This document shows, one piece after another, positions 1-11,392 of a stretch of 64,000 nucleotides of DNA (positions are counted from its first letter, which is position 1; every line of letters begins with the position of its first letter). The DNA is taken from assembly GCF_030253575.1 (NCBI RefSeq), contig NC_080559.1, positions 33,227,501 through 33,291,500 of the forward strand, written 5' to 3'. Source of the DNA: Rhododendron vialii. Taxonomy: Eukaryota; Streptophyta; Magnoliopsida; Ericales; Ericaceae. The position numbers and the translations under genes are program-made. Under the pieces are notes generated by a model that was not told the origin of the DNA, did not search any database, and saw only the letters and a list, made by a program, of their open reading frames with translations.

Positions 1-333
1 CGCATGTGATGCAATTTTCTTTTTGATTGGTTCATTTTAGTCCTGGTTGGCTGGAGACTATAAAAGGCCTGCCTTTAAACATTAATTAGTGTAAGGATTT
101 TTCAAGAAAAGGTGACGCACAAGAAGCCCGTGTGAAGGGTTTCCAAGAGTTCCATCCATGAAGTTTTCATTGAACAACTTAAATCGATCTCCAATCAAAT
201 CACTTCACTGAGACATTCATACAGAATGTAAAATTACTCATCATCAAATTTCTCATCAATGGCGGCATTCTTTGTTGGTTATGCTTTCGTTACAAGAAAA
301 TCAGTTAACTAGCTAAAGGCCTATTCAATTAAA

Positions 334-1099
334 ATGCAAGTTGACAATATCTTGATTTCTTGGTACATTTCAAGACAGGATATTGGGGAAGTTGATAATT
401 GTTTTAACAAACTGCAAGGTGAAGTAAGGCCTAGCAGTGGGACATTGACCTTGCGTATCTTAGCTTCTGGGAAGAATGTTAATCTTTTTCAAGGCAAAAT
501 GTCTGATTTTGCTATTGGAAATGGACTTCATCACAGTGTTTTCCAAACTTCATTGTTGGATTTTTATGCAAAGTTTGGGGACATGGAGAACAGCATTACT
601 TGGAGTGCTATTATATCAGGTCTTGTTGGTGGAGAGCTGATATAATATGACCATGGGCTAGGTTTTGAAGCCCTGCAATATTGTCGTCAAATGGCGGAAG
701 AAGGAATGGAGCCGAATAGTATGACCTTTTTGAGTTTATTATTTGCTTGTAGCCACTCTTGCCATCTTGGTGAAGGCTGTAGAGTCATTTTTGCCATGAA
801 ATAGAGATTCGGAATGGGAAGCTCAACGACGATTTGTTGGGCTGGTCATGGAATGGGCATTTGGTATGATTCTGAAACTAGTAACTTTTCCATGTGGTAG
901 GATTTTAGGAGCGCTATTGGTAGCCTGTAGAGTTCATGGGAACCAAAAAATGAGGGGAATATGTAGCAAAATGACTCTTATATTTGGAACCTAAAAATGC
1001 TGGTGAGCTACTACACTTAGTAAAGTTCAAGCAATTGCTGAAAGGTGGGATAGAGTTGGAGAAGTACGGGGAGTAGCTGAGGTAGAGCTACGTTGAAGC
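334..1099 (+). pseudogene. PPR protein fragment 1, broken
   Basis: The first 103 codons stay open and read like the middle of a PLS-class pentatricopeptide repeat protein, with segments such as SLLDFYAKFGDMENSITWSA. Homology then continues in other frames: LQYCRQMAEEGMEPNSMTF is a PPR helix pair, and a later stretch, clearer in sister copies, gives GALLVACRVHGN, typical of the E motif near the C-terminus. PPR proteins bind organellar RNA in the modular-repeat manner. This copy lacks the N-terminal targeting region and most repeats, and stops and frame changes break it after codon 103. The same frame changes recur in the sister copies, so the fragment was already dead when the array grew. It is a pseudogene, not a short gene. 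Confidence 0.75.
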
Positions 1100-1304
1100 C
1101 TAATGATCAATCCATGGGTTTTTTTTTCTGGAAATCTCTCGCACCTTCAAATTCTTGAAATCTATGAGCCATGGGATGTTATATGTTGGAATGAAATTAC
1201 AACAGAAAAAAAATTGAATGCTCCCAACGTGCAGTTGAAATTCGCTAGAGGTGCCCTACAGAATGAGAGAAAATAGAATGCGACTGAGGCACATTACAAA
1301 AGGA

Positions 1305-1406
1305 AAATTAATTTAATAAGGAATGAGCTGATGGCTCACATAGCAGATATTAAACTATTAAGAACAAATACTACACTTGATCTTAGCCAAAAGGCCGAGA
1401 AAGTTT
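1305..1406 (-). ncRNA. U2 snRNA locus 1, 5' half only
   Basis: Read on the minus strand this matches the first ~100 nt of U2 snRNA. Stem-loop I is present with the canonical GGCCTTTTGGCTAAGATC, followed by the branch-site pairing segment GTGTAGTA. It is the only copy in the window that keeps the canonical GGCTAAG. The 3' half with the Sm site, stem-loops III and IV, and the 3' box is missing because the sequence joins the GCGCC spacer near 1304. Changes in stem IIa (TTAATAG paired against CTGCT) and at the 5' end (AAAC instead of ATACC) also argue against function. U2 pairs with the intron branch site in the spliceosome. This copy is a truncated pseudogene. Confidence 0.85.
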
Positions 1407-1430
1407 GTCTTCTCTTCTCTTGGGCTGCCT

Positions 1431-1482
1431 ATTTTATAGTCAAGTAATCCCTCCTCTTTTCTATGCTTAGTCATTGTTGGAA
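1431..1482 (-). promoter_or_regulatory. U2 locus 1 promoter, USE decayed
   Basis: The TATA box (minus strand TATAAAAT, 1431-1438) is intact about 30 bp upstream of the U2 start. The upstream sequence element position (1471-1482) reads TTCCAACAATGA and no longer fits the plant consensus RTCCCACATCG. Confidence 0.7.
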
Positions 1483-2413
1483 ACAAACCCCAAAGTAACA
1501 AACCGGGTTTTTCTACTTTTGCACATATTCTGCTTGGTTTGTGCCTTCAGTTCGACTCGGTTGTTTGAAGCCTCTGAGCACCTAGTGAGTCCTTGTGTCC
1601 ACCAATTACATTGTAACTTCTTAATCTATTGAGTATCCGATTGCTTGGGATAAAAAAAAAAGATACCCCTCTAAATTAGCCCTCTAAATTGCCCTATAAT
1701 GAGTTCAATACGCAACTGTGTATAGCTTAGATTGTGATTGAGTTGGTTCTAGCTTCAGGAAGTCATTGCTACCCCTGGAGTTCCCTTTGTTACACTTTTT
1801 AGCCCTGTAATTCCTCTCTTCTTTCTGTTTTGGTTTGGACCTTGTGTTGTACATGGCATTTTTTTTGGTTGACTCTCAAGGGTATCCAATATCCCCTTGG
1901 TCCAAGTTTTTTAGTTTGTTTTTTTCTCAATGAAAAGCAACTTACCAAACAAACTTGTACTAAAGCTCATTGAGTGGACTCATGTAGTGCGTCGATGATC
2001 AAAACCAAACACTCACACACGAATTGAGAGAAAACTTAACTATTATTGGATCAAATGCAATAACATTACAAAAAAAAAAGAAAAAAAGAGATTCTCTAGA
2101 GGAGCACTCCTTTGAGCTCGATCCCCTTTGGTTATCTCTCACCCTCACCGTAAATCTCGCCTTGGGTAAATCCTTATGATGAAACGGTTTTTAATTATTT
2201 AATGAAGTATGGAGAGCCCAATGAACCTTGTGGACACTCTTACAGAATGACCGAGTACCATAGAACTAGGGATGTGTGTGTCGAACGGAACTTAAAATGT
2301 GTAAATGGGCGTGAAAACGAACTTTAGCCATTGTCGCTCCAATGATCTTTGAATTGGTCTCCCTTCGACCAACTTTTCAAAAATAAAATTTTATTATTTT
2401 AATTGGTCGTTTC

Positions 2414-3033
2414 CATGATCTTTTAATACAGTTAAAACCTTATTTATCATTATATAATTGGTCTTAATCTGATTTAAAATAAAAAGGATACTAGCGTTTT
2501 ATTGAAAGAATTTGTTTTTCGACCAATTGAGGGTAAAATGGTCATGTGTTTTGAAGCAAAAAATATATTTCATTGGAACCAATTTGGTAGGAAATTAGAT
2601 TGGACAAGCCTTCTAACGGTTTAATCCACGACCAAATTGGAGTTCGGGAGTGTCTGAGGTAAGTCCGCAAAGTTGGACTTGTTTGCAATGTTCAGGATGC
2701 GCCCGGGGCGCATTGTAATGCGCCTGGGCGTAAAGGAGTGCGCCTGAGGCGCAATTTTTGCTGCATAACATGTTAAACTTTGCGGACTTACCTTGGACAC
2801 TCCAGAACTCCAATTTTTGCGTGGTTTGAACCGTTAGAAAGCTTGTCAAATTTACTTTCTAGCCCAAGTAGTTTGGATAAAAAATCATTTGTATATCTAA
2901 TGAAGTTACCATTTTACCCTCAATGGGTCAAAATATGATTCGTTCTGGCAAAACACGTTTTTGTTTCTCATTTTAAATTGGATCAAGATCCATTGTATAT
3001 CAATAAATAGTGTTTTTAAATTACTAAAAGATG
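2414..3033. repeat. Long inverted repeat, copy 1
   Basis: Two arms of roughly 280-300 bp are complementary. The left arm begins CATGATCTTTTAATAC and the right arm ends TTACTAAAAGATG. The inner ~80 bp are close to perfect, with GGACAAGC and TCTAACGGTT on both arms; the outer parts have drifted. The loop near 2690-2760 holds GCGCCCGGGGCGC- and GCGCCTGAGGCGC-like palindromes. There is no coding capacity. A transcript would fold into a long hairpin. Confidence 0.8.
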
Positions 3034-3899
3034 ACGGGATCCCACCATAAATGGGGGTTGAACATATAGTTTCACTTTCCCCACATTGAACCAAGCGATA
3101 TTCTTGTTTGCGATTGGTATTTTTTTTGGAAGCATCAATCTGAACGATACATTGTTTGGCAACAACTATAAATTTGTTGTGAATCAGAATGATGGATTTC
3201 TATGTAAAATGTTGGTGCATTGGTATGCCACTTGGCTATTTTATGAAAAACGGAATGTCTATTTCAGTAGTTAGTTACATCAAAGAAGAAAAACGTATTG
3301 AATGCTCCCAAGGCGCAATTAATATGCGCCTGAGGCGCATTTCAGAATGGGAAAAAAATAGGAAGTGCCCAGGGAGCAATTCAATTGCGCCTGAGACAAA
3401 TTACAAAAAAGAACAAATTCTGGGTGCACCCAGCCAGCCGTGGCTTAAATGTGCCTTACGAAAAGAGTGCAAATTATTCAGGATGCAAGCCCTTGGTGCA
3501 TTTCAAATACGCCCGAGACGCATGTGATTAATTTTTTTTTTGACTGGTTCGTTTTAGTCCCGGTTGGTTGAGACTATAAAAGGCCAGCCTCTAAACATTA
3601 ATTAGTGTAGGATTTTTCAAGCAAAAGAGATGCACAAGAAGCCAGTGCGAAGGGTTTCCAAGAGTTCCATCCATGAAGATTTCATTGAACATAGACTTAT
3701 GGTGTTAGATATTTGCCCTTGAACTAGATGGTGGCATCTTTCTTGTTGTTCCTATTTCGGCTCCCGCGTTTACAAAATCTTGATTCTGTCCTTGTTGGTA
3801 CCCGTATGCAAACAAAAAGATTCAAACTTGTCTTGTTTTCTTGCTTTGTCAAAATGAATTACAAACATGGGAAGAAGAGAACTTTAATCGATGAAATAT

Positions 3900-3919
3900 A
3901 TAATAATAATAATAATAAT
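3900..3919. repeat. Trinucleotide AAT microsatellite
   Basis: About six AAT units. The paralogue near 63692-63706 is shorter, so the tract has changed length since duplication. Confidence 0.9.
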
Positions 3920-4136
3920 GTTAAGTGCAATAAAGAAGAACTTACGTCGTGTGATTTTGAAAGAAGAAGTTGGGTTTTGCCCAGAACTGAACGAAAATTT
4001 TCTTCCTGCAAAATTTTCTGCTGCTGCAATAATCTTTCTCCGTTGTGTTGATTCTTCTTGGTTTTGGTCATCTAGGGAAGAAGAAGAAGATGAAAGAATT
4101 ACATTTGGCCGCAAACAATTCCTTATGGCCGCAAAT

Positions 4137-4361
4137 TAGGCATGTGCTAAAAACCCGGCAACCCTCCGACCCGACCCGACCCGACCCGAAGGGTCTCGGG
4201 CGGGGTCGAACATGTGGTTCGAACGGGTACGGGTTCAATTTCAATTAAAAATTAGATTTCGGTTCGGGGTTCGGATTGGTGTGTTTCTTACCCCACCTGA
4301 CCAATCCATAAAGATCTATTCGGTTTTTGGTCGGACCCGACCTGACCCGTGCACACCCCTA
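4137..4361. mobile_element. hAT-type MITE, 225 bp
   Basis: The ends are imperfect terminal inverted repeats: TAGGCATGTGC on the left and TAGGGGTGTGC as the reverse complement of the right end. The flanks carry a perfect 8-bp duplication CCGCAAAT (4129-4136 and 4362-4369), the length hAT transposases produce. The interior is rich in CCCGACCCGA repeats and has no coding capacity, so the element is non-autonomous. It sits inside a GGCCGCAAATT repeat. Confidence 0.85.
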
Positions 4362-4369
4362 CCGCAAAT

Positions 4370-4670
4370 TATTGAAAGCGTGATTACTACGCATGATTCT
4401 ATTGTGTTTTACATGCTTCTTGGCCGCTTTGAATTACTCGTGGACGCGTCAAATTACATTCTCTTGTGTTTTACATGTTTTTTGGCCACGTTGAACTACA
4501 CTTGGTCGCTTCGAATTACTTGAGGACGCGTCGAATTACACTTGGCCGTGTCAAATTACATTCTCTTGTGTTTTATACATGCTTCTTGGCCGCGTCAAAG
4601 TACACTTGGCCACGTTGAATTAGACTTGGCCGCGTTTAATTACTCGTGGCCGCAAACATTTGTGTAAACG
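4370..4670. repeat. Degenerate GGCCGC-AATT 20-bp repeats
   Basis: Variants of CTTGGCCGCGTCGAATTACA recur at about 20-bp steps, mixed with CATTCTCTTGTGTTTTACATG blocks. The core motif is shared with the fold-back arrays at 11393 and 39800 and with 61892-62014. Confidence 0.7.
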
Positions 4671-4734
4671 TATTCATCAGTCACGCTTTTGTACTAAAAC
4701 TCCCAGCCACAAACTGGCCACTTTTTTCAATTGA

Positions 4735-4766
4735 AACTCTCTCTCTCTCTCACACACACACACACA
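4735..4766. repeat. CT/CA microsatellite
   Basis: A (CT)n run followed directly by a (CA)n run. Confidence 0.9.
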
Positions 4767-5521
4767 TTTGTAAGGTTTGAAGTGTGTTGTGTGGACTGCT
4801 GGCTTAGGAGCACAGCAGGCTCTGTTCCCTCGAAATAGGTTTCATTTTGAAATCTGAAAATTTAAATCCAAACTGTTTATATAGGAAATCATGAGAGAAA
4901 ATAAGATGCGCCCGGGGCACATTACAAGAATAGAGAAAATGTGGATGCGCCTGGGGCGCTTTTGATGCAGTAAATATTCTTGATTTGTGTTTTACTGAGC
5001 TTTTCTAGTCCGAATTGGTAGGAGACTAAAAAAAGGCAATTCTTTAAAAATTATAAGGATTGTTAAAGCATAAGAGAGGCACAAGAAGCCCGAACGAAGT
5101 GATTCCAAGAGTTGTCCAAGCATAAGAGAGGCACAAGAAGCCAATATATATAGGAAGGGATTCCAAGAGTTCCATCCATGAAGATGTGGACTTATTGAAC
5201 AACTTGGATCGATCTCCAACTGAAAGTAACCGAATTACTTCACCAAGGATCTCATATACTAGATTGTAAAATTACAAATTGAGAGTGTGAGGATTGAGTG
5301 CGCAAGTACAGTGTAAGAATTGAGAGCGGGAGCGTAAGACATTAATTTGAAGGAGTTAATTAAAACTAGATCAACTGATTGATGATCCGCTTTAATAGGG
5401 AAAGAGACTAACCCTGTAATTAAACAGAGAAAGAGAAAATACTAGTACTTCTCAATTACACAGATCTGCATATATCAAGCCAACTAATTTGGTAGCAGAA
5501 ACATTTGAACTTGGTTTGGTT

Positions 5522-5724
5522 GGGGTGCGCCAAGCCAAGGCTATTTGCAACACTAAGGCAACCCATTAGAGGCCACAGTAGCAAGCTACTGTAGTGGGCC
5601 CTCCCCACAAAAAATTATTAATTTAATAAAGAGTGAATCAATGGCTCACATATCACATATCAGATATTAAACTAATAAGAATAGACACTACACTTGATCT
5701 TTGCCAAAAGGCCGAGAAAGGAAT
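5522..5724 (-). ncRNA. U2 snRNA locus 2, near full length
   Basis: On the minus strand the locus runs from ATTCCTTTCTCGGCC to GGCGCACCCC, with an Sm-type site AATTTTTTG and stem-loops III and IV recognisable. It is 203 nt against the usual ~196. The extra bases include a local duplication of CATAT in the stem II region. The branch-pairing segment reads GTAGTG instead of the invariant GTAGTA, and stem-loop I has GGCAAAG instead of GGCTAAG. A plant-type 3' box, CAAACCAAGTTCAA, follows the end (5505-5518). The promoter is intact. It is probably a decayed gene: the branch-pairing change would weaken its core role. A transcribed variant cannot be excluded. Confidence 0.85.
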
Positions 5725-5748
5725 GTCTTCTCTTCTCTTGGGTTGCCT

Positions 5749-5800
5749 ATTTTATAGTCAAGTTTTCTCTCCTCGTTTTTCTGCTTAGTTGATGTGGGAA
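5749..5800 (-). promoter_or_regulatory. U2 locus 2 promoter, USE and TATA
   Basis: USE TTCCCACATCA (5790-5800) and TATAAAAT (5749-5756) are centred about 43 bp apart, four helical turns. In plants this spacing specifies RNA polymerase II rather than III. Confidence 0.85.
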
Positions 5801-6644
5801 ACAAATCCCAAAGTAACAAACTGGGTTTTGCTGCTTTTGCACATATTCTGCTTGGTTTGTGCCATCAGTTCCACTAGGTTGTTTGAAGCCTCTGAGTACC
5901 TAGTGAGTCCCCCCCTAAATTAGGCCACTAGATATCTAAATTAGCCCTTTAAATTGCCCAATAATGAGATCAATACGCAGCTCTGTATAGCTTAGAATGT
6001 TATTGAGTTGGTTCTAGCTTCAGAAAGTCTTTGCTACCCCATAGAGTTCCCTTTATTATGCTTTTTAGCCCTGTAATTCCTCTATTCTTTGTTTTGGTTT
6101 GGACCTTGTGTTGTACATGACAGGTTTTTGTGTTGGACTCTCAAGGGTATCCAATATCCCCTTGGTCCATGTTTTTTAGTTTGTTTTTTCTCTCAATGAA
6201 AAGCCACTTACCAAAACAATATTGTACTAAAGCTTATTGAATGGACTCGTGTAGCGTTTCGAGGATCAAAACCAAACACTCACACACGAATTGAGAGAAA
6301 ACTTAACTATTATTGGATCATATGCAATAACATTACAAAAAAAAAAAAGACTCTCCAGAGGAGCAATCCTTTGAGCTCGACTCCCTCTGGTTATCTCTCA
6401 TCCTCACCACAAATCTCGCATTGGGTGAATCCTGATGATGAAACGGTTTTTGATTATTTAATGAAGTGTGGAGTGCCCAATGAATGAGTACCGTAGAACT
6501 AGGGATGTGTGCGTCAAAGGGAACTTAAAATGTGTAAATGGTCGTGAAAATGAACTTTAGCCTTTGTTGCTCCAATGATCTTTGAATCGGTCTCCCTTCG
6601 ACTGACTTTTCATAAATAAAATTTTATTATTAATTGGTCATTTC

Positions 6645-7217
6645 CATCATCTTTTAATACAGTTAAAACCTTATTTATCATTATATAATTGGTCTTAATC
6701 CTATTTTAAAAAAACTATACGAGCATTTTATTGAAAGAATTTATTTTTCTACCAATTGAGGGTAAACGGTTATGTATTTAGATTGGACAAGACTTCTAAC
6801 GGTTCAATCCACGACCAAATTGGAGTTCGGGAGTGTCTGGGGCAAGTCTGCAAAGTTGGACTTGTTTGCAATGTTCATGATGAGCCCGGAGCGCATTGTA
6901 ATGCGTCTGGGCGCAAAGGAGTGCACCTGAGGCTCATTGTAATGCTGGATAACATGTTAAACTTTCCGGACTTGGCCTGGACACTCCCGAACTCCAATTT
7001 TCACATGGTTTAAACCGTTAGAAAGCTTGTCCAATTAACTTTCTAGCCCAAGTATTTTGGATAAAAAATCATTTGTATATCTAATGAAGTGAGCATTTTA
7101 CCCTGGATGGGTCAAAATATGATTCGTTCCGGCAAAACGCCTGTATGTTACTCATTTTATATTGGATCAACACCCATTATATATCAATAAATAGTATTTT
7201 TAAAGTACTAAAAGATG
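6645..7217. repeat. Long inverted repeat, copy 2
   Basis: Same arms as at 2414, but the left arm has lost about 50 bp near 6775 (the stretch with TTTCATTGGAACC). The fold is therefore asymmetric. Confidence 0.75.
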
Positions 7218-7953
7218 ATGGGATCCAACCATAAATGGGAGTTGAACATATAGTTTCTCTTTCCCCACATTGAACCAATTGATATTCTTGCTTGCGATTG
7301 GTATTTTTTTTGGAAGCATCAATCTGAATGATACATTGTTTGGCAACAACTATAAATGTGTTTTGAATCAGAATGATGGATTTCAGTTGTTCATTACATC
7401 AAAAAAGAAAAAATGTACTGAATATGCTCCCAAGGCGCATTACAGAAACTTAAAAAATAGGATGTGCCTAGGGAGCAATTCAATTGCACCTTAGACACAT
7501 TACAAAAAAGAAGAAATTTTGGGTGCGACAAGCCGGGGCGCGACTTAAATGTGCCTTACAAAAAGAGTGCAAATTAATCAGGATGCACGCTCTTGGCGCA
7601 ATTCAAATATGCCCGAGGCGCATGTGATGCAAATGTTTTTGGACTCGTTCGTTTTAGCCCGGGTCGGCTGGAGACTATAAAAGGCCTGCCTTTAAACATT
7701 AATTAGTGTAAGAATTTTTCAAGCAAAAGAGACACACTAGAAGCCAGGGCAAAGGGTTTCCAAGAGTTCCATCCATGAAGATTTCATTGAACAACTTAAA
7801 TCGATCTCCAATCAAATCACTTCACCGAGAATTTCATTTGGAATGTAAAATTACTCATCATCAAATTATTTCTCATCAATGGCGGCATTCTTTGTTGGTT
7901 ACGCTTTCGTTACAAAAAATTAGTTAACTAGCTAAAAGGCCTATTCATTTAAA

Positions 7954-8712
7954 ATGCAAGTTGACAATATCTTGATTTCTTGGTACATTTCAAGACAAGG
8001 TATTGTGGAAGTTGACAATTGTTTTAACAAACTGCAAGGTGAAGTAAGGCCTAGCAGATGTACATTGACCTTGCGTATCTCAGCTTCTGGGAAGAATGTT
8101 AATTTTTTCCAAGGCAAAATGTCTGATTTTTCTATTGAAAATGGGACTTCATCATAGTGTTTTCCAAACTTCATTGTTGTATTTTTATGCAAATTAAAGT
8201 TTGGGGACATTACTTGGAGTGCTATTATATCAGGTCTTATTGATGGGGAGCTGATATAATATGACCATGGGCTAGGTTTCAAAGCCCTGCAATTTTGTCG
8301 TCAAATGGCGGAAGAAGGAATGGAGCCGAATAGCATGACCTTCTTGAGCTTATAATCTGCTTGTAGCCACTTTGGTCATCTAGCTGAAGGCTGTAGAGTC
8401 ATTTATTCCATGAAATGGAGATTCAGAATGGGAAGCTCAATGAGGATTTGTTGGGCCAATCATGGAATTGGTATTTGGTATGATTTTGAAACTAGTGACT
8501 TTTCTATGTGGTAGGATTTTGGGAGCGCTATTGGCAGCTTGTAGAGTTCATGGGAACAAAAAAATGAGGGGAATATGTAGCAAAATGGCTCTTATATTTG
8601 GAACCTAAAAATGTTGGCTAGCAACTACTCTAAGTAAAGTTTAAGCTGTTGTTGAAAGGTGGGATAGAGTTGAAGAAGTATTGAGAGCAGTTGAGGTGAA
8701 GCTGCGTTGAAG
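7954..8712 (+). pseudogene. PPR protein fragment 2, broken
   Basis: Opens with MQVDNILISWYISRQGIVEV as in fragment 1, then is lost after 67 codons. Compared with its sisters it has lost the codons for the DMENSI segment near 8210. Later PPR and E-motif traces remain in scattered frames. Confidence 0.7.
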
Positions 8713-9541
8713 CCTATTGATCAATCCATGGGTTTGTTTCTGGAAATCAATCACACCTTCAAATTCTTGAAATCTATGAGCCATTGGATGTTATATGTAG
8801 GAATGAAATTACATCAACAGAAAAAACTCAATGCTCCCAACGTGCAGTGGAAATTCGGTTGAGGCGTCCTACAGAATGAGAGAAAATAGAAAATGCCCGA
8901 GGCGTGATTCAATTGCACCTGAGGCACATTACAAAAGGATAGAAAATGTGAATGCACCTGGGCACAACTTAAATGCGCCTGAGGCATATGTGAAGCAGCA
9001 AATATTTTTAAATTGTTTTTTTAATTGAGGTTTTCTAGTCTGAATTGGAACAAGACTAAAAAAAGGCAATCCTTCAAGCTTTATAACGATTTTTAAACAT
9101 AAGAGAGGCACAAGAAGCCCGTACGAAGTGACTCCAAGGGTTGTTCGAGCATAAAAGAGGCACAAGAAGCGAGTATAGGAAGGGATTCCAAGAGTTCCAT
9201 CCATGAAGATGTGGACTTATTGAACAAATTGGATCGATCTCCAACCGAATTACTTCACCAAGGATCTCCTATAGTAGATTGTAAAATTTCGAATTAAGAG
9301 TGCGAGGATTGAGTGCGCAAGTACAGTTTAAGAATTGAGAGAGGGAGCGTAAGACATTAATTTGAAGGAGTTAAAACTAGATCAGCTGATTGATGATCCG
9401 CTTAGTAGGGCAAGAGACTAACCTGTAATTAAACAGTCAACATAATACTAGTACTTCTCAATTACACAAATCTGCATATGTCAAGCTAACTAATTTGGTT
9501 CTAGACCCGAAGTAGCTGAAACATTTGAACTTGGTTTGGTT

Positions 9542-9737
9542 GGGGTGCGCTAAGCCAAGGCAATAGTGCAACACCAATGCAACGTATTAGAGGCCGTAGT
9601 AACAAGCTACTGTAGTGGGCCCTCCCCTCAAAAAATATTAATTTAATAAAGAGTGAACCGATGGCCCACATATCAGATATTAAACTAATAAGAGCAGATA
9701 CTACACTTGATCTTTGCCTGAAGGCCGAGAAAGGTAT
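9542..9737 (-). ncRNA. U2 snRNA locus 3, full length 196 nt
   Basis: The minus strand runs ATACCTTTCTCGGCC to GCGCACCCC, exactly the usual plant length of about 196 nt. The branch-pairing segment GTGTAGTATCTG is canonical, the Sm-type site ATTTTTTG is present, and a 3' box CAAACCAAGTTCAA follows (9525-9538). The deviations are GGCAAAG for GGCTAAG in stem-loop I, a changed tetraloop (TTCA) and TTATTAG for TTATCAG, which leaves a G-U pair in stem IIa. The upstream USE has drifted. It is structurally complete but probably weak or silent. Confidence 0.88.
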
Positions 9738-9761
9738 GTTCTCACTTCTCTTGAGCTGCCT

Positions 9762-9813
9762 ATTTTATAGTCAAGTTTTCTCTCCTCGTTTTTCGGCTAA
9801 GTTGGTGTGGGAA
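9762..9813 (-). promoter_or_regulatory. U2 locus 3 promoter, USE altered
   Basis: TATAAAAT (9762-9769) is intact. The USE reads TTCCCACACC (9804-9813), one base off the conserved CCCACATC core. Spacing is as in the other copies. Confidence 0.8.
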
Positions 9814-9982
9814 ACAAACCCTAAAGTAACAAATTGGGTTTTGCTGCTTTTGCACATATTCTACTTGGTTTGTGCCGTCAATTCGACTCGGTTGTTTGAA
9901 GGCTCTGAGCACCTAGTGAGTCTTTGTGTCCACCAATTACATTGTAGCTGTTGAATCTATTGAGTATCAGATTACTTGGGAC

Positions 9983-10022
9983 AACCCACCCACCCACCCC
10001 CCCACACCCCCCCCCCCCCCCC
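9983..10022. repeat. C-rich tract
   Basis: CCCACC-type repeats followed by an uninterrupted C run. It occupies the same position as C/A tracts downstream of the other U2 promoters. Confidence 0.9.
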
Positions 10023-10514
10023 TTTAACCCCATTAGCCCTTTAGATATCTAAATTAGCCCTCTAAATTGCCCAATAATGAGTTCAATAGCTCTGTATAGC
10101 TTAGAATGTGATTGACTTGGTTCTAGCTTTAGGAAGTCTTTGCTACCCCTCAAGTTCCCTTCTGCTTTTTAGCCCTGTAATTCCTCTCTTCTTTCTATTT
10201 TGGTTTGGACCTTGTCTAGTACATGGTACATCCGGTTTTGAAGAAAACGATGAATCTCTATAGAAGAAATATGTGGTCTTGATAGGAATTAACGTACACG
10301 TTTCCAAATATATTGGGTTTCCTGTGTTCCAAAGTCTTCGAGAATCGTATAGTACCATTCATTTTTATCTTTGGAAACTCATATACACTAGATACCACAT
10401 GCATCACAAAAGATGGAATTTTCAAACTTATGTTTGGACCTTTGAACTTGTGGGGAAGACTGAAAAGTGGAGGAGAAATGTAATAGGCAAAAAGGGTAAG
10501 CGTGAAGTTGCCTC

Positions 10515-10575
10515 CCATCTTAATTGGTAGAGCAAGCAATGAACACTTAATTTGGTGAGAGTTCAAACCCCAACC
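10515..10575 (+). other. tRNA-like Pol III promoter boxes, copy 1
   Basis: TTAATTGGTAGAGCA fits an A box and GAGTTCAAACCCC fits a B box about 25 bp later. No closed acceptor stem is visible, so this is more likely the head of a tRNA-derived SINE or a tRNA relic than a gene. Confidence 0.45.
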
Positions 10576-10897
10576 CTACTTTCCTTTCTCCTAGTAGGAT
10601 TTTCTTAAATTGAAAATAGATGTATTCGATTTGAACAAAGGACTGTTTTTTTTTTCATAATAAATACATGCGCGTGATGTTAACTGCTTGGAATTTTTTG
10701 CTTAAAACTCGAGTTTCAAGTCTCCATAATCTGTTGGGGAGAGTTAAACATCTGCTTTAATGCTCATATCACATGGTAATATCTTAGCTTCGGACTTGAA
10801 ATAGATGCATTGGAATTTCCTACAAATAGCTATGCAATGTTGAGACATCTGGAAATTTAGTTTACGATGAAACCTACTTGTGACGTAATAGGGGTGG

Positions 10898-11037
10898 TTT
10901 TTTTTTGTCATTCTTTATTCCTATTCTACTATATCCTAGGAGACTTGAGTAGAGGGATGGGTGCTTACCGCAGGAATCGAACCCTGCCCATGTGTGTCGG
11001 AGTATAAGGGAGACACCAACTGCACTCCACTCCACTT
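10898..11037 (-). mobile_element. tRNA-derived SINE, copy 1
   Basis: On the minus strand a good B box, GGTTCGATTCC (10973-10983), lies downstream of GTGCAGTTGGTGTC, a weak A box. The element ends in ATAGTAGAATAGGAATAAAG and a short poly(A) (plus-strand T run at 10898). AATAGGGGTG on one side and AATATGTGT on the other may be a worn target duplication. Confidence 0.6.
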
Positions 11038-11392
11038 GCAATATGTGTCATGTTCTTTTTCTTCTCCTTAATTAAAAACCAGTCTTTTAACGTATAAACA
11101 AGCCAAGGTTTGAACATGTTTTGAAACTCATTTCGAGTCATGTTTGAGTTAATTAAATTCGACTTTCATTCAATTCAAATGTAAGTACCTTAAGACTAGC
11201 CCCGTTCTGCTAAGTTTTCTTTAAAAAATAAGTAATTATTTGTAATTTTTAAACTTAAAAATAATGTATTTGCTAAAACAATTTGTCAAAAAAGAAAAAG
11301 AAAAAAGAAAAGGAGCAGTGTACCAGGGACGGAATTAATTATGCATTATTTACAAACAAAAGTATTCGGTTATTCGAGAAAAATCAATATAC

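Larger units (their letters stand above)
57..3571 (+). repeat. Tandem array unit 1 (3.5 kb)
   Basis: The unit is counted from the TATA-like ACTATAAAAGG of the leader to the next one. It holds PPR fragment 1, a shortened GCGCC spacer joined straight to a 3'-truncated U2 locus, a non-coding spacer (about 1480-2410), the long inverted repeat and the second GCGCC spacer (about 3290-3530). The usual 600-bp stretch between PPR and U2 is missing. That explains the short length and the loss of the U2 3' half. Positions 1-56 are the end of the preceding unit. Confidence 0.8.
3686..4890. repeat. Segment replacing the PPR fragment, copy 1
   Basis: After ATTTCATTGAAC the array sequence switches to a segment shared only with 63484-64000. 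It starts ATAGACTTATGGTG and carries a short ATT/AAT microsatellite, GGCCGC-AATT repeats, a 225-bp MITE and a CT/CA microsatellite. It rejoins the array at GAGAGAAAATA near 4890. Short open frames exist but show no protein-like composition. Its origin is unknown. Confidence 0.6.
3572..7673 (+). repeat. Tandem array unit 2 (4.1 kb)
   Basis: This unit keeps the leader, GCGCC spacers, U2 locus, inverted repeat and second GCGCC spacer. The PPR fragment is replaced by the ~1.2-kb segment at 3686-4890. Non-coding spacer runs 4891-5520 and 5801-6640. Confidence 0.8.

Noticed and set aside
334-645. A 103-codon open frame as a complete small gene
   Set aside because: It is the open start of a PPR fragment whose homology continues in other frames. 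Sister copies are broken at varied points.
3859-4114. Overlapping short frames around the AAT microsatellite
   Set aside because: Open on both strands because of low-complexity sequence; no protein-like segments.
9983-10022. Telomere-like C-rich repeat
   Set aside because: CCCACC and pure C runs do not match the plant telomere unit CCCTAAA.
10515-10575. Functional tRNA gene
   Set aside because: A- and B-box-like sequences are present, but no acceptor stem or anticodon arm can be drawn.
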